The position numbers and the translations under genes were made by a program. The notes under the pieces were generated by a model, which saw only the letters and a program-made list of their open reading frames with translations, was not told the origin of the DNA and made no database searches. 47,995 nucleotides of DNA, from NCBI GenBank assembly GCA_021323735.1, contig JAJPKM010000043.1:1-47995 (forward strand), written 5' to 3'. This stretch comes from Gammaproteobacteria bacterium (GTDB lineage Bacteria > Pseudomonadota > Gammaproteobacteria > Steroidobacterales > Steroidobacteraceae). Of the stretch, positions 36,711-46,466 are shown in pieces (the first letter of the stretch is position 1; each line of letters opens with the position of its first letter).

Positions 36711-36827
36711 TTAACCCTGCCTCTGTTTGTGGCGGGCGTCCGATGAGCAAATGATGTAAACGATGCCGCGTCGCCGCACGACTTTGCAGTTCTTGCAGAT
36801 CTTTTTGACGGAAGGACGAACTTTCAT
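36711..36827 (-). CDS. rpmJ: 50S ribosomal protein L36 (zinc form)
   Basis: A 38-residue protein too short for many gene callers. It reads [19 protein letters not shown] and ends ARHKQRQG. The zinc ligands of the C+ form are Cys11, Cys14, Cys27 and His33. The ATG overlaps the secY stop by 4 bases (ATGA), with GGAG at seven-base spacing, so translation is coupled to secY. A Zur-regulated zinc-free paralogue, if any, would be elsewhere. Confidence 0.97.
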   Translation of the reverse strand: MKVRPSVKKICKNCKVVRRRGIVYIICSSDARHKQRQG

Positions 36828-38176
36828 TTTTTAGCTCCAATGCCCCGAAGGCTGGCCTTTTTCATCAGGCCCTCGTATTGCTGCGACATCATGTGCGACT
36901 GCAGCTGCGCGACGAAATCCATGACACCGACGACGATGATCAGCAGGGAAGTACCGCCAAACTGAAAGGGAATGGCCGGATTCACCATGCGAATGATCTC
37001 GGGCAGCAAGCACACTGCCATGATGTACAGGCCGCCCCACAGGGTGAGTCGGGTCAGCACCTTGTCCAGGTATTCGCCCGTCTGCAGTCCCGGCCGGATG
37101 CCGGGGATGAAGGCGCCCGCCTTCTTCAAGTTCTCGGCCGTGTCGCGGGCGTCGTACACCAGCGCCACATAGAAAAACGCGAATCCAATCACCAGGAGGC
37201 CGAATAGCACCACGTGCAACGGCTGCCCGTAGTTGAGGATGGCGGCGATTCTTTGCAGGCCGCTCTGGATGAAATTCGGGTTGGGGCTATTGCCGAAGAA
37301 CTGGGCGATCGTCGCCGGAAATACCAGCAAGCTGGAGGCAAAGATCGGGGGGATGACGCCCGCCATGTTCAATTTGAACGGTAAATGGGTGCTTTGGCCC
37401 TGCATCATCCGCCGGCCGACCTGGCGCTTGGCGTAGTTCACCTGGATTTTGCGCAGCGCGCGCTCCACGAACACGCAGAACAGCGTGACCAGCACCACGA
37501 CCACCAGGATCAGCAGCACGATCAAGGGATTCATCTCACCGGTGCGCACCATGTCCAAGGTATTGCCGATGGCGCGGGGCAGCCCGGCAATGATGCCCGC
37601 CACGATGATCATGGTGATGCCGTTGCCGATGCCGCGCTCGGTGATCTGCTCGCCCAGCCACATGACGAACAAGGTGCCGGTGGTGATCGAGACCGTCGCC
37701 ACGAACAGGAACTGCGGACCGGGGTTGGGCACCAAGTTGCCGCCTGAATTCTGGATCGCCAGCGCCGCACCGAAGCCCTGGAAGGCCGCGAGCGCCACCG
37801 TGCCATAGCGCGTGTATTGCATCAGCTTGCGGCGGCCGGACTCCCCGTCCTTGCGGATCTGCGCCCACGGCGGGTACACCATCGAGGCCATCTGTACGAT
37901 GATCGAGGCGGTGATGTAGGGCATGACATTCAGCGCAAATATGCTGAAACGCTGCAGTGCGCCGCCCGAGAACATGTTGAACATGCCCAGCAGCGTGCCG
38001 TTCTGGGTCGAGAAGAAGGCGGCAAATTTCGCCGCGTCGATGCCCGGCACGGGGATGAAGGTGCCGATCCGGTACACGATCAGCGCGCCCAGCAAGAACA
38101 CCAGACGCTTGCGCATTTCAGCGAAGCGGGTGATGTCCCCCAGGGCGGCGGCGGCGTTGGTGCTGGATGTGGCCAC
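36824..38176 (-). CDS. secY: Protein translocase subunit SecY
   Basis: Core channel of the Sec translocon in the inner membrane. Its 450 residues contain ten hydrophobic segments; recognisable parts are [12 protein letters not shown] in the first segment, the plug-side [39 protein letters not shown], and the cytoplasmic loop [20 protein letters not shown]. Length and order match E. coli SecY. It is within the spc part of the ribosomal cluster, after rplO and overlapping rpmJ. Confidence 0.99.
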   Translation of the reverse strand: MATSSTNAAAALGDITRFAEMRKRLVFLLGALIVYRIGTFIPVPGIDAAKFAAFFSTQNGTLLGMFNMFSGGALQRFSIFALNVMPYITASIIVQMASMVYPPWAQIRKDGESGRRKLMQYTRYGTVALAAFQGFGAALAIQNSGGNLVPNPGPQFLFVATVSITTGTLFVMWLGEQITERGIGNGITMIIVAGIIAGLPRAIGNTLDMVRTGEMNPLIVLLILVVVVLVTLFCVFVERALRKIQVNYAKRQVGRRMMQGQSTHLPFKLNMAGVIPPIFASSLLVFPATIAQFFGNSPNPNFIQSGLQRIAAILNYGQPLHVVLFGLLVIGFAFFYVALVYDARDTAENLKKAGAFIPGIRPGLQTGEYLDKVLTRLTLWGGLYIMAVCLLPEIIRMVNPAIPFQFGGTSLLIIVVGVMDFVAQLQSHMMSQQYEGLMKKASLRGIGAKK

Positions 38177-38185
38177 GGGTTTTCT

Positions 38186-38626
38186 CTAAGCCTCGAACTT
38201 TCCGCCCGCGGCTTCCACGGCGCTCTTGGCGCCCTTGGTCGCGGTGACCGATTTGTCCTTCACGGTGAACGGCTTGCTGACCGATCCGGACAGAATGATT
38301 TTCACCAGCTTGGTGCCTTCGGGGACGAGATTCGCCTCGATCAATCCGGCGAGCGTGACGTCGGCGCCGGATACCCGCATGAGATCCGACAGGGTCAGTT
38401 CGGCACGCGAGGCCTTGATGGCGGAACGGAAACCGGTCTTCGGCAGGCGCCTCTGCAGCGGCATCTGGCCGCCTTCGAAGCCCACCTTGTGATAACCGCC
38501 CTTACGCGCGCGCTGTCCCTTGACGCCGCGGCCGCAGGTCTTGCCCTGGCCGGCGGAGGCACCGCGTCCCACGCGCAAACGTGTGCGTTTGGAGCCGGCG
38601 CCCGGCTTGATGGTATTTAGTCGCAT
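38186..38626 (-). CDS. rplO: 50S ribosomal protein L15
   Basis: Late-assembling large-subunit protein. The 146 residues begin MRLNTIKPGAGSKRTRLRVG, followed by the Gly/Arg-rich extension (GRGASAGQGKTCGRGVKGQ) that penetrates 23S rRNA, and a globular C-domain (VSGADVTLAGLIEANLVPEG). The ATG follows the rpmD stop directly with no gap, so the two are coupled; secY follows after nine bases. Confidence 0.98.
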   Translation of the reverse strand: MRLNTIKPGAGSKRTRLRVGRGASAGQGKTCGRGVKGQRARKGGYHKVGFEGGQMPLQRRLPKTGFRSAIKASRAELTLSDLMRVSGADVTLAGLIEANLVPEGTKLVKIILSGSVSKPFTVKDKSVTATKGAKSAVEAAGGKFEA

Positions 38627-38857
38627 TTAACCCTTCCCCGAACTCAAGGCGGTCTCTACTTTGAGCATATGGCTCGCCGCATTGACCATGCCGCGGTTGG
38701 AAGGCGTATCCGCCACCACCACGCTATGTCCTATCCTGCGCAGCCCCAGGCCCTTGACGGACCCGCGGATACTGGCCAGCTGCCCGTAAACGCTCTTGAT
38801 CAAAGTCACTTTGATGGTCTTTCCGCCGCCCGACTTCTCTGCTGCTTTGCTGGCCAT
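38627..38857 (-). CDS. rpmD: 50S ribosomal protein L30
   Basis: Small large-subunit protein with a ferredoxin-like fold. The core ([20 protein letters not shown], then [20 protein letters not shown]) is standard, but the protein is 76 residues against 59 in E. coli because of a short Lys/Gly N-terminal extension ([11 protein letters not shown]) and a longer C-terminus. I take ATG 38857; a TTG two codons upstream overlaps the rpsE stop. The stop abuts the rplO start. Confidence 0.96.
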   Translation of the reverse strand: MASKAAEKSGGGKTIKVTLIKSVYGQLASIRGSVKGLGLRRIGHSVVVADTPSNRGMVNAASHMLKVETALSSGKG

Positions 38858-38859
38858 GA

Positions 38860-39366
38860 TCAACCTACGATCTCTTCGACGCTCTTGCCGCGCTTGGCCG
38901 CGATGTCATCGGGGGTGCGCAATTTGCCCAGCGCATCCATGGTGGCACGCACCACATTGATGGGATTGCGCGAGCCGTAGCTCTTGGCGAGCACGTTGCG
39001 CACGCCGGCGCACTCGAACACTGCGCGCATGCCGCCACCGGCGATCACTCCGGTACCGTCCGCGGCCGGCTGCATGTACACCCGCGTAGTCCCATGCCGT
39101 CCTTTGACAGCATAGAACAGGGTTTCGTTCTTCAAAGATACCGTGACCAGGCTTTTTCGCGCCTGCATCATGGCCTTGGAGATCGCCACCGGCACTTCGC
39201 GCGCCTTGCCGTATCCAAACCCGACCCGGCCCGCGCCGTCGCCGACGACGGTCAGCGCGGTAAAGCCGAACTGCTTGCCGCCCTTGACCACCTTAGCCAC
39301 GCGATTGACGGCGACCAGCTTTTCGAGCAGGTCATCGCCGGTCATCGGTTTTTCTGTTCTCGCCAT
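38860..39366 (-). CDS. rpsE: 30S ribosomal protein S5
   Basis: Small-subunit protein at the mRNA entry site, involved in translational accuracy. It has 168 residues. The N-terminal S5 double-stranded-RNA-binding domain ([20 protein letters not shown], then [19 protein letters not shown]) and the C-terminal domain ([19 protein letters not shown]) are both clear. Residues in KVVKGGK are where spectinomycin resistance mutations arise in E. coli; the wild-type-like sequence is present. Gap to rplR is 17 bases. Confidence 0.98.
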   Translation of the reverse strand: MARTEKPMTGDDLLEKLVAVNRVAKVVKGGKQFGFTALTVVGDGAGRVGFGYGKAREVPVAISKAMMQARKSLVTVSLKNETLFYAVKGRHGTTRVYMQPAADGTGVIAGGGMRAVFECAGVRNVLAKSYGSRNPINVVRATMDALGKLRTPDDIAAKRGKSVEEIVG

Positions 39367-39383
39367 TGCCTAAAGACCTCTAG

Positions 39384-39743
39384 TTAGAACTCGAGACCCG
39401 CTTCGCGAGCGGCCTCTGCCAGCGCCTTGACGCGCCCGTGGTACATGAAACCGGACCGGTCGAAGGCGACCTTCTTGATTCCCTTGGCCGTCGCGCGCGC
39501 CGCGATGGCGCGGCCGACCGCCTTGGCAGCTTCGATGTTGCCGGTGGTTTTCAATTCCCCGCGTACGTCCTTCTGCAAGGTCGAGGCGGCGACCAGCACC
39601 TTGTCGCCCTCGGGTGCAATGATCTGCGCATACATGTGCTGCGGCGTGCGATGCACCGAGAGACGCAAAGCGCTGAGCTCTTTGATCTTTACCCGGCCCC
39701 GCAGCGCGCGGCGCAATCGGGTGTCTTGTTTGGTCAATTTCAT
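39384..39743 (-). CDS. rplR: 50S ribosomal protein L18
   Basis: 5S rRNA-binding protein of the central protuberance, 119 residues, close to the 117 of E. coli. The Arg/Lys-rich N-terminus ([20 protein letters not shown]) contacts 5S r[23 protein letters not shown] and the C-terminal [20 protein letters not shown] are conserved. It sits between rplF (two-base gap) and rpsE. Confidence 0.98.
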   Translation of the reverse strand: MKLTKQDTRLRRALRGRVKIKELSALRLSVHRTPQHMYAQIIAPEGDKVLVAASTLQKDVRGELKTTGNIEAAKAVGRAIAARATAKGIKKVAFDRSGFMYHGRVKALAEAAREAGLEF

Positions 39744-39745
39744 GA

Positions 39746-40279
39746 TTACTTCTTCTTCGCTTCTTTCAGCGAAATCTTCTCGTCCGAATATTTCACGCCC
39801 TTGCCCTTATACGGCTCCGGCGGCCTGAAGCCCCGGATCTCCGCGGCGGTCTGACCGACGCGCTGCCGATCGATGCCCTTCACCAGGATCTCGGTCTGCG
39901 TGGGCGTTTCGATGGTGATGCCGTCCGGGATCGCAAAGTTGATCAGATGCGAATACCCCAAGGTCAGCGTCAGGCTCTTCGCCTGGACCGCGGCGCGGTA
40001 GCCCACGCCCACCAGCTCCAGCTTCTTCTCATAGCCCTTGGTAACGCCCGTGACCATGTTGGCGAGGTGAGCGCGTGTCGCACCGGCGATGGCATTCATG
40101 CCCTCTGCCGCCGTATCGGCCTGCACTTCCAAATGTTTGTCCTGCTGCACGACCTTGACGCCGCTCTTGATCGCCAGCGTGAGCGAGCCCTTGGCCCCTT
40201 TCAGCGTGACGGCTTCTGCGCCGATCGTGGCGGTCACGCCCTGCGGCAGATCCACCGGCATTTTTGCGACTCGAGACAT
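39746..40279 (-). CDS. rplF: 50S ribosomal protein L6
   Basis: Large-subunit protein near the factor-binding site with two similar beta domains. The 177 residues begin [20 protein letters not shown], and the second domain carries the conserved [20 protein letters not shown] and the C-terminal [20 protein letters not shown]. Length equals that of E. coli. Gap to rpsH upstream is 27 bases. Confidence 0.98.
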   Translation of the reverse strand: MSRVAKMPVDLPQGVTATIGAEAVTLKGAKGSLTLAIKSGVKVVQQDKHLEVQADTAAEGMNAIAGATRAHLANMVTGVTKGYEKKLELVGVGYRAAVQAKSLTLTLGYSHLINFAIPDGITIETPTQTEILVKGIDRQRVGQTAAEIRGFRPPEPYKGKGVKYSDEKISLKEAKKK

Positions 40280-40306
40280 AATAAAACCCTGAAGTTATCG
40301 TCAGTA

Positions 40307-40702
40307 CTACTGGACGACGAACAGCACTTCGCCGCCGGTGCCGGCCGCGCGCGCTTGTTTGTCGGACATGATGCCCTGCGGCGTCGAAACCACCGCCACG
40401 CCCAAGCCGCCGAGCACCTTGGGCAACTCGTCCTTGCCGCGGTAGATGCGCAGGCCCGGACGGCTGATTCGCTCGATGCGGTCTATCACAGGCCGGCCAT
40501 CGTGATACTTCAGCTCGATCGACAGAGTGCTCTTCGCGCCGCTCGCGTCGACACCGAAGTCCGCAATGTAGCCCTCGGCCTTCAGCACCTTGAGAATGGC
40601 CACTTTCAGCTTCGAGGCGCCCATGCCTACGCTGGGTTTGCCAGCGGATTGCGCATTGCGAATACGCGTCAACAGGTCGGCAATCGGATCAGTCATGCTC
40701 AT
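40307..40702 (-). CDS. rpsH: 30S ribosomal protein S8
   Basis: Central-domain 16S rRNA-binding protein and, in E. coli, translational repressor of the spc operon. The 131 residues start [20 protein letters not shown], almost the E. coli N-terminus, which fixes the ATG at 40702 (GAGG upstream). The C-terminal RNA-binding end is [20 protein letters not shown] and GGEVLFVVQ. The upstream rpsN stop is 10 bases away. Confidence 0.98.
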   Translation of the reverse strand: MSMTDPIADLLTRIRNAQSAGKPSVGMGASKLKVAILKVLKAEGYIADFGVDASGAKSTLSIELKYHDGRPVIDRIERISRPGLRIYRGKDELPKVLGGLGVAVVSTPQGIMSDKQARAAGTGGEVLFVVQ

Positions 40703-40712
40703 TGTGCGCGCC

Positions 40713-41018
40713 TCACCAACTCGCCTTCGACAGGCCTGGAATCTCACCGCGATTGGCCGCCTCGCGCAGCTTGGTGCGGGCCAGACCGAACTTGCGGTAT
40801 ACGCCGCGTGAACGGCCCGTAATGGAGCAGCGGTTGCGCTGCCGCGTGGCGCCGGCGTCGCGCGGCTGCTTCTGCAGCTCCACTTGCGCGGCTTCACGAG
40901 CCTCCGGCCCGGTCTTCGGGTCGCGGATCAGCTCTTTGAGCTCAGCGCGCCGCTTAGCGTATTTCTTCGCTATCTTGAGGCGTTTTTTCTCGCGCATGAG
41001 CATGTTCGTCTTGGCCAT
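40713..41018 (-). CDS. rpsN: 30S ribosomal protein S14 (zinc-free form)
   Basis: Small-subunit head protein, 101 residues, the longer zinc-independent type found in Proteobacteria: it has only one cysteine ([12 protein letters not shown]) instead of the two CxxC pairs of the short zinc type. The C-terminus [19 protein letters not shown] and SKASW are standard. It follows rplE by 11 bases. Confidence 0.98.
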   Translation of the reverse strand: MAKTNMLMREKKRLKIAKKYAKRRAELKELIRDPKTGPEAREAAQVELQKQPRDAGATRQRNRCSITGRSRGVYRKFGLARTKLREAANRGEIPGLSKASW

Positions 41019-41029
41019 GGGCTATTACC

Positions 41030-41572
41030 CTACTTACGGAACGGAAAGTTGAAAGCTTCTAACAGCGCGCGCCCGTGCTTGTCATCGCGCGCCGACGTGG
41101 AAATGGTGATGTCCATGCCACGAATTTGATCGATCTGGTCGTACTGGATCTCGGGGAAAATGATCTGCTCTTTGACGCCCAAGCTGTAGTTGCCGCGGCC
41201 GTCGAAGGAGCGCGTGCTGATGCCGCGGAAATCCCTGATGCGCGGAATGGCGATGCTCACCAAGCGGTCCAGGAACTCGTACATGCGGTCGCCGCGCAGG
41301 GTCACCTTGCAGCCGATCGCCTGGCCGTCGCGGACCTTGAAGGTCGCGACCGACTTCTTCGCCTTGGTCACCGCGGGCTTTTGTCCGGTGATCTTGGCCA
41401 TGTCGGCGGTGGCGGCGTCCATGACCTTCTTGTCGGCCACGGCCTCGCCCACGCCCATGTTCACCGTGATCTTCAGGATCCGGGGAACTTGCATCGTGTT
41501 CTTGAGCTCGAGCTTCTGCTTGAGTTCCGGCACGAGCTTTTCGTTGTAAATCTGTTTGAGTCTAGCTGCCAT
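41030..41572 (-). CDS. rplE: 50S ribosomal protein L5
   Basis: 5S rRNA-binding protein that contacts P-site tRNA and forms bridge B1b with S13. The 180 residues include [39 protein letters not shown], the conserved [20 protein letters not shown], and the C-terminal [12 protein letters not shown]. Only 12 bases separate it from rplX. In E. coli the S8 repressor site lies around the start of this gene; I did not resolve one here. Confidence 0.98.
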   Translation of the reverse strand: MAARLKQIYNEKLVPELKQKLELKNTMQVPRILKITVNMGVGEAVADKKVMDAATADMAKITGQKPAVTKAKKSVATFKVRDGQAIGCKVTLRGDRMYEFLDRLVSIAIPRIRDFRGISTRSFDGRGNYSLGVKEQIIFPEIQYDQIDQIRGMDITISTSARDDKHGRALLEAFNFPFRK

Positions 41573-41584
41573 GTTTGTTACCCG

Positions 41585-41905
41585 CTATTTCGCGTCGACC
41601 ATCTCTTTGTTCGACTTGAATACGCGCACCTTGCGGCCGTTCTCGAGCGACTTGAAGCCGATGCGATCGCCCTTTTGCGTCGCCGGATTGAAAACCAGTA
41701 CGTTCGATATGTGCAGCGGCGCCTCGCGCTCGATGATGCCGCCCTGCACCCCCATCTGGGGATTCGGCTTCTGATGCTTCTTCGATATGTTGAGACCTTC
41801 GACGCGCAGGCGATCATCCGCCAGCACTTCGATGACGGTGCCCTTGCGACCCTTGTCCCGACCGGCGATGAGGATCACCGTGTCGCCTTTGCGAATCTTC
41901 TTCAT
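41585..41905 (-). CDS. rplX: 50S ribosomal protein L24
   Basis: Assembly-initiating large-subunit protein with an N-terminal KOW motif ([19 protein letters not shown], residues 6-24). At 106 residues from ATG 41905 it matches the E. coli length of 104; an in-frame upstream start would read through the hairpins in the leader. [18 protein letters not shown] is conserved. Unlike its neighbours it has a 100-base untranslated gap upstream, full of hairpins. Confidence 0.97.
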   Translation of the reverse strand: MKKIRKGDTVILIAGRDKGRKGTVIEVLADDRLRVEGLNISKKHQKPNPQMGVQGGIIEREAPLHISNVLVFNPATQKGDRIGFKSLENGRKVRVFKSNKEMVDAK

Positions 41906-41917
41906 AAATTTTCCACG

Positions 41918-41991
41918 GGCTACGCCCGAACATTTCCGCGGGTTTGCACAAAGCCGCAAACCCGCTCCGATAGGCCGGCGCTGCGCGCCGG
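41918..41991 (-). other. Three hairpins in the rplN-rplX gap
   Basis: In transcription order: CCGGCGC/GCGCCGG with loop GCA (41975-41991), a perfect 10-bp stem GCGGGTTTGC/GCAAACCCGC with an 8-base loop (41938-41965), and CGGGC-GTA-GCCCG (41916-41928) just before the rplX ATG. No T-run follows any of them. The arrangement of a long stem and then a short hairpin before a start codon resembles the rpsK and rpsJ leaders but the sequences differ. Confidence 0.7.
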
Positions 41992-42005
41992 ATTCAAGAG
42001 TCGTT

Positions 42006-42374
42006 TCACAATACCTCGGGTGCTAATGAGATAATCTTCATGAACTGCACGTTGCGCAGTTCGCGCGTCACCGGCCCGAAAATACGCGTGCCGATGGGCT
42101 CGAGCTTGTTGGTCAACAGCACCGCGGCATTGGTATCGAAGCGGATCAGCGACCCGTCGGCACGGCGCACGCCGCTCTTGGTGCGCACTACGACGGCGTC
42201 GTACACCTCGCCCTTCTTCACCTTGCCGCGCGGGATTGCATCCTTCACGCTGACCTTGATGACATCACCCACCGCGGCATAGCGGCGCTTCGACCCGCCG
42301 AGCACCTTGATGCACATCAGCCGCTTCGCACCGCTGTTGTCGGCCACATTCAAAATCGTTCGCATTTGAATCAT
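42006..42374 (-). CDS. rplN: 50S ribosomal protein L14
   Basis: Beta-barrel large-subunit protein at the intersubunit face (bridges B5 and B8) and docking site of the silencing factor RsfS. The 122 residues include [39 protein letters not shown] and the C-terminal [10 protein letters not shown]. First gene of the spc group; here it follows rpsQ by only 13 bases, so no separate spc promoter is seen where E. coli has one. Confidence 0.98.
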   Translation of the reverse strand: MIQMRTILNVADNSGAKRLMCIKVLGGSKRRYAAVGDVIKVSVKDAIPRGKVKKGEVYDAVVVRTKSGVRRADGSLIRFDTNAAVLLTNKLEPIGTRIFGPVTRELRNVQFMKIISLAPEVL

Positions 42375-42387
42375 AGGGGCGGGCCTC

Positions 42388-42690
42388 TCATTCTGCCCGG
42401 GCGCGATCTACCACGCGCACCAGCACCCAAGATTTCCGACGCGACATCGGCCGGCACGGCTTGATGGAAACCGTGTCGCCTTCCTTGTACTCATTGCTCT
42501 CGTCATGCGCCAGCAGCTTGGTGGTGCGGCGGATGTACTTGCCGTAGGTCGGGTGCTTGACCAGGCGCTCGATGGAAACCGCGATGGTCTTGTCCATCTT
42601 GGTGCTTACCACCTTGCCCGTGAGCAGGCGTTGCCCCGGAACCGGCGCGGCGCCCGCGGCCGTTCCTGCTGATTGCGCTTCGCTCGACAT
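42388..42690 (-). CDS. rpsQ: 30S ribosomal protein S17
   Basis: Primary 16S rRNA-binding OB-fold protein. The core ([20 protein letters not shown], then [20 protein letters not shown]) is standard, with an Ala/Pro-rich N-terminal extension, giving 100 residues against 84 in E. coli. I take ATG 42690, with GGAG eight bases upstream; an ATG at 42711 that overlaps the rpmC stop (ATGA) would add seven residues and is a real alternative. Confidence 0.96.
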   Translation of the reverse strand: MSSEAQSAGTAAGAAPVPGQRLLTGKVVSTKMDKTIAVSIERLVKHPTYGKYIRRTTKLLAHDESNEYKEGDTVSIKPCRPMSRRKSWVLVRVVDRARAE

Positions 42691-42707
42691 CACAGTATCT
42701 CCAGAAG

Positions 42708-42896
42708 TCATTTACGCACCTGCGCAAGCACCGTCTTCACGCGTGCAATGTTCTTACGCACCTTCGCAAACTGGTCCGGCTTCGCCGCCTGACCCGTGGC
42801 ACGGGCCATGCGCAGATTGAATTGTTCACGGCGCAGCTTGAGAAGCTCCTCGCCGAGCTCCTTCGGCTGCTTCGCGCGTAAATCTTTGGCCTTCAT
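42708..42896 (-). CDS. rpmC: 50S ribosomal protein L29
   Basis: A 62-residue two-helix protein at the tunnel exit, next to L23, where nascent-chain factors dock. The sequence starts [20 protein letters not shown] after Met and contains the conserved [14 protein letters not shown]. The ATG overlaps the rplP stop by 4 bases (ATGA), as its own stop may overlap the upstream alternative start of rpsQ; these genes are translationally coupled. Confidence 0.97.
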   Translation of the reverse strand: MKAKDLRAKQPKELGEELLKLRREQFNLRMARATGQAAKPDQFAKVRKNIARVKTVLAQVRK

Positions 42897-43309
42897 GTAC
42901 GCACCTGACGCTTGACGAACGCGGTCGAGACCGACAGCTTGGCGGAAGCCAGCCGGAATGCCTCGCGCGCAATGGTTTCGCTCATGCCTTCGATCTCGAA
43001 CAGCACCTTGCCGGGCAGCACTTTCGCTACCCAATATTCCACGTTGCCCTTGCCCGAGCCCATGCGCACCTCGAGCGGCTTCTGGGTGATCGGCACGTCC
43101 GGGAATACGCGTATCCAGATACGGCCGCCGCGCTTCACGTAGCGCGAAATGGCGCGGCGTGCCGCCTCGATCTCGCGCGCGGTCATACGACAGCGGTTGG
43201 TGGCCTTGAGACCGAACTCGCCGAACGCCACGGAATTTCCGCGGTGCGCGCTGCCCGAGATCTTGCCCTTGAATTGTTTGCGGAACTTGGTCCGCTTCGG
43301 CTGCATCAT
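42893..43309 (-). CDS. rplP: 50S ribosomal protein L16
   Basis: Large-subunit protein that positions A-site tRNA and is needed for peptidyl-transferase activity. The 138 residues begin [19 protein letters not shown] (a second Met may be the true start) and include [37 protein letters not shown] and [19 protein letters not shown]. Length is close to E. coli (136). The gap to rpsC is 16 bases. Confidence 0.98.
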   Translation of the reverse strand: MMQPKRTKFRKQFKGKISGSAHRGNSVAFGEFGLKATNRCRMTAREIEAARRAISRYVKRGGRIWIRVFPDVPITQKPLEVRMGSGKGNVEYWVAKVLPGKVLFEIEGMSETIAREAFRLASAKLSVSTAFVKRQVRT

Positions 43310-43325
43310 GCTTGAGTTACCTAGT

Positions 43326-44048
43326 TCAGCTTAAGCTCGGCGCTGCTGCGGTTTCGGCGGTCTTCGCCGCACCCTCGGCCTCGGCGGCTTCCGGGGCCTC
43401 GGCTTCCGGCGTCTCGAACACTTCGCCTTTGAAGATCCAAACCTTGATGCCGATCACGCCGTAAGTGGTCTGAGCCTCCGCCAGCCCGTAGTCGATATCG
43501 GCACGGAACGTGTGCAGCGGCACGCGCCCCTCGCGATTGGTCTCGGTACGGGCAATTTCCGAACCGTTCAAGCGGCCGGAAATGCGCACCTTGATGCCGA
43601 GCGCGCCCGAACGCATGGTGTTGGTCACGGCGCGCTTCATGGCGCGGCGGAACATCACGCGCTTTTCCAACTGCTGCGAAATGCCTTCGGCAACCAGCTT
43701 CGCGTCCAGCTCGGGCTTGCGGATCTCGGCAATATTGAGGCGCACGTCGTTCATGCCCATACCTAAGATCTTGGCGACGGCGGTACGCAGCTTCTCGATG
43801 TCCTCGCCCTTCTTGCCGATCACGATTCCCGGCCGAGCCGTATGAATGGTGATGTTGGCGCGGCGCGCCGCCCGCTCGATATGAATGTTGCTCACCGACG
43901 CATCGGCCAGCTTCTTGTTCAGGAACCTGCGGACCAGGAAGTCGGTATGAATGTTCGAGGCAAAGTTCTTCGAATGCGCATACCACTTCGACGACCAGTC
44001 GCGGGTTATCCCCAAACGAATGCCAATCGGATTTACTTTCTGACCCAT
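43326..44048 (-). CDS. rpsC: 30S ribosomal protein S3
   Basis: mRNA-entry protein of the 30S head, with helicase activity on mRNA together with S4 and S5. The 240 residues start [20 protein letters not shown] and contain a KH domain with the GxxG loop IGKKGE, and a C-domain with [16 protein letters not shown]. The last 25 residues are an acidic/Ala-rich tail ([13 protein letters not shown]), unlike the basic tail of E. coli S3. The start overlaps the rplV stop by one base. Confidence 0.98.
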   Translation of the reverse strand: MGQKVNPIGIRLGITRDWSSKWYAHSKNFASNIHTDFLVRRFLNKKLADASVSNIHIERAARRANITIHTARPGIVIGKKGEDIEKLRTAVAKILGMGMNDVRLNIAEIRKPELDAKLVAEGISQQLEKRVMFRRAMKRAVTNTMRSGALGIKVRISGRLNGSEIARTETNREGRVPLHTFRADIDYGLAEAQTTYGVIGIKVWIFKGEVFETPEAEAPEAAEAEGAAKTAETAAAPSLS

Positions 44049-44392
44049 TAGGCGTCTACCTTCCCGTCGGACACTTGAACCAGGATGTGACTGTTGCGCT
44101 TGGCGATGCGCACGCCCCGTCCCTTGGCGCGCGCGTGAAAGCGCTTGAGCATCGGCGCCGGATCGACCTCGACGCGAGTGACTTTCAGATCATCGACATC
44201 GGCGTTGAAATTGTTGTAGGCGTTGGCGATCGCGGAGTCCAATACCTTGAGAACGATCTTGGCGCCCTTCTTAGGCATGAACTTCAGCGTATTGACCGCG
44301 AGCGTTGCCGACTTGCCGCGAATGGTGTCGACGACCAGCCGGCATTTCTGCGGAGAGATCCGCGCGTAGCGTAAAACTGCTTTGGTCTGCAT
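44048..44392 (-). CDS. rplV: 50S ribosomal protein L22
   Basis: Protein whose long beta hairpin lines the peptide exit tunnel near the macrolide site. The 114 residues include [20 protein letters not shown] and the hairpin region around [20 protein letters not shown] with [15 protein letters not shown]. No insertions typical of macrolide resistance are seen. Length is close to the 110 of E. coli. Confidence 0.98.
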   Translation of the reverse strand: MQTKAVLRYARISPQKCRLVVDTIRGKSATLAVNTLKFMPKKGAKIVLKVLDSAIANAYNNFNADVDDLKVTRVEVDPAPMLKRFHARAKGRGVRIAKRNSHILVQVSDGKVDA

Positions 44393-44394
44393 GA

Positions 44395-44676
44395 CTATTC
44401 AGCCGCCGTGACTTTCTTGTCGCCGGAATGCGCCTTGAACGTGCGCGTGGGGGCGAATTCACCGAGCTTGTGCCCGACCATGTTCTCCGACACCAGCACC
44501 GGTACGTGCAGGCGTCCATTGTGTACGGCGATGGTCAAACCGACCATATCGGGAATGACCATGGAGCGCCGCGACCAGGTCTTGATCGGTCGGCGATCAT
44601 TCTTTTGGCTGGCGGTCTGCACCTTCTTGGCGAGGTGCAAATCCACGAACGGGCCTTTCTTGAGCGAACGAGGCAC
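44395..44676 (-). CDS. rpsS: 30S ribosomal protein S19
   Basis: Head protein that forms bridge B1a and binds with S13. It starts with GTG at 44676 and reads [20 protein letters not shown] after the initiator, the conserved N-terminus, which fixes the start; GGAG lies nine bases upstream. [20 protein letters not shown] and [20 protein letters not shown] are diagnostic. It has 93 residues (E. coli 92). The frame stays open upstream into the rplB end, but no homology lies there. Confidence 0.97.
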   Translation of the reverse strand: MPRSLKKGPFVDLHLAKKVQTASQKNDRRPIKTWSRRSMVIPDMVGLTIAVHNGRLHVPVLVSENMVGHKLGEFAPTRTFKAHSGDKKVTAAE

Positions 44677-44693
44677 TTTGAGTTTCTCCAGTC

Positions 44694-45530
44694 TTACAAT
44701 CGTTTGTTCTTGCGACGCTGAACGATCATGGTGTCCGTTCGCTTGTTGCGGCGCGTCTTCTTGCCCTTGGTCTGCAGACCCCACGGGCTCACCGGATGCG
44801 GATTGCCTTGACCGGACTTGCCTTCGCCGCCGCCGTGCGGGTGATCGACCGGGTTCATGACGACGCCACGCACCGTGGGACGAACTCCCAGCCAGCGCAC
44901 CGCGCCGGCCTTGCCGAAGACGCGCAAGTTGTGTTCGTCGTTGCCGACTTCACCGATGGTGGCGCGACAATCGACGTGCACTTTGCGCATTTCGCCCGAC
45001 TTCAAGCGCAGGCTGGCGTAAACACCCTCGCGCGCGGCGAACTGCGCCGACGCACCGGCGCTGCGCGCCATCTGGCCGCCCTTGCCGACCTTCAGCTCGA
45101 TGTTGTGCACCGTGCTGCCGACGGGTATGTGCCGCAGCGACATGGCGTTGCCGGCCTTGATCGGCGCATCGGCGCCGGAACGGATTTCATCGCCGGCTTT
45201 GACGCCCTTGGGCGCCAGGATGTAGCGGCGTTCGCCGTCCTTGTACAGCACCAGAGCCAGGTGCGACGTGCGGTTAGGATCGTATTCCAGGCGCTCGACG
45301 ATGCCGGGAATGCCGTCTTTGTCGCGCTTGAAATCCACCAAACGATAACGCTGCTTGTGACCACCGCCGATGTGGCGCGTGGTTTGCCGGCCCGAGTGGT
45401 TGCGGGCGCCGGTGCGGTTCTTCTTGATGGTCAGGGATTCGAGCGGACCGCCCTTGTGCAGGTGCGACCGGTCGATTTTGACTACGAAGCGCGCACCCGG
45501 TGAGGTCGGCTTCATCTTGATGAGTGCCAT
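44694..45530 (-). CDS. rplB: 50S ribosomal protein L2
   Basis: One of the most conserved large-subunit proteins, needed for subunit joining and peptidyl-transferase activity. The 278 residues start [18 protein letters not shown] after Met and contain the catalytic-region histidine segment [13 protein letters not shown] and the basic C-terminus [38 protein letters not shown] is also standard. Gaps to rplW and rpsS are 11 and 17 bases. Confidence 0.99.
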   Translation of the reverse strand: MALIKMKPTSPGARFVVKIDRSHLHKGGPLESLTIKKNRTGARNHSGRQTTRHIGGGHKQRYRLVDFKRDKDGIPGIVERLEYDPNRTSHLALVLYKDGERRYILAPKGVKAGDEIRSGADAPIKAGNAMSLRHIPVGSTVHNIELKVGKGGQMARSAGASAQFAAREGVYASLRLKSGEMRKVHVDCRATIGEVGNDEHNLRVFGKAGAVRWLGVRPTVRGVVMNPVDHPHGGGEGKSGQGNPHPVSPWGLQTKGKKTRRNKRTDTMIVQRRKNKRL

Positions 45531-45541
45531 GGCCTTCGCTC

Positions 45542-45844
45542 CTATTTCGCCGAGGCGCCGGTGAAGTCTATGGACTGGCCTTCACCCAAGCGCACGTAGG
45601 CCTTCTTGAAGCCATTGCGCTTGCCCGGCATGTTCTTGAAGCGCCGCGTCTTGCCGGGACGATTCAAGAGGTTGACGCCCTCGACCTTGACCTCGAACAT
45701 CAGTTCGACGGCCTGCTTGACCTCGGCCTTGGAGGCATCGTCACGCACGCGGAACACGTATTGGTTCGCGTTCTCAGTAACGGTAGCGGCCTTTTCCGAC
45801 ACGTGCGGCTGAATCAGCACGGTCATGAGTCGTTCTTTATTCAT
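45542..45844 (-). CDS. rplW: 50S ribosomal protein L23
   Basis: Tunnel-exit protein that docks trigger factor and SRP. The 100 residues include [40 protein letters not shown] and [20 protein letters not shown]. The ATG at 45844 lies within the last codons of rplD and has GGAGG five bases upstream; an ATG six codons later is possible. The 8-base overlap with rplD implies coupled translation. Confidence 0.98.
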   Translation of the reverse strand: MNKERLMTVLIQPHVSEKAATVTENANQYVFRVRDDASKAEVKQAVELMFEVKVEGVNLLNRPGKTRRFKNMPGKRNGFKKAYVRLGEGQSIDFTGASAK

Positions 45845-46460
45845 TCGCGCCTCCGAGACGCTGGTCCAGCAACTTCAGGGCGCCCACGGTCGCGACGACC
45901 TTGTCGTGCTTGACCAAGCTCAAGGGGTCAAGCGCGGATACGGCCATCACTTCTACGTGGGGAACATTGCGGGCCGCGAGAAACAGTTTCTCCTCGTAGG
46001 CCTCGACCAGAATGAGCGCCCGGGTCAATCCGAATTCGGCCAACTTGGCCGTGAGCAGCTTGGTCCGGGGCGCCGCAAGCTCGATCGACTCCACGGCCAC
46101 CAAACGATCCTGACGCACCAGTTGCGAGACCATGGTCTGCATGGCGGCGCGGTACATCTTGCGATTGACCTTCTGCGAAAAATCGCGCGGCTTGGCGGCG
46201 AAGGCGCGACCGCCGCCGACCCAAATGGGGCTGCGGATCGAGCCGGCACGCGCCTGGCCGGTGCCCTTTTGGCTCCATGGCTTCTTGCCGCCACCGCGCA
46301 CTTCGGCGCGGCTCTTCTGTGCCTTGGTGCCGGCGCGGCCGGCTGCCATGTACGCAGTCACGACTTGATGCACCAGCGCTTCGTTGTAAGCGCGCCCAAA
46401 GGCGGCGTCCGACAATTGAATCTCGCTGGCGGGTGTCGCATTTTTCAGCTGGACTTTCAT
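45837..46460 (-). CDS. rplD: 50S ribosomal protein L4
   Basis: Protein with a long loop lining the exit tunnel opposite L22. In E. coli it also represses the S10 operon by binding its leader and causing transcription termination. The 207 residues include [20 protein letters not shown], the loop [20 protein letters not shown], and [20 protein letters not shown]. Whether it autoregulates here is unclear since the promoter and long leader lie before rplC rather than before rpsJ. Confidence 0.98.
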   Translation of the reverse strand: MKVQLKNATPASEIQLSDAAFGRAYNEALVHQVVTAYMAAGRAGTKAQKSRAEVRGGGKKPWSQKGTGQARAGSIRSPIWVGGGRAFAAKPRDFSQKVNRKMYRAAMQTMVSQLVRQDRLVAVESIELAAPRTKLLTAKLAEFGLTRALILVEAYEEKLFLAARNVPHVEVMAVSALDPLSLVKHDKVVATVGALKLLDQRLGGANE

Positions 46461-46466
46461 GTGGGT

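Noticed and set aside
41075-42034. Plus-strand frame spanning rplE, rplX and the hairpin gap
   Set aside because: It crosses two certain ribosomal genes on the other strand and has no recognisable motif.
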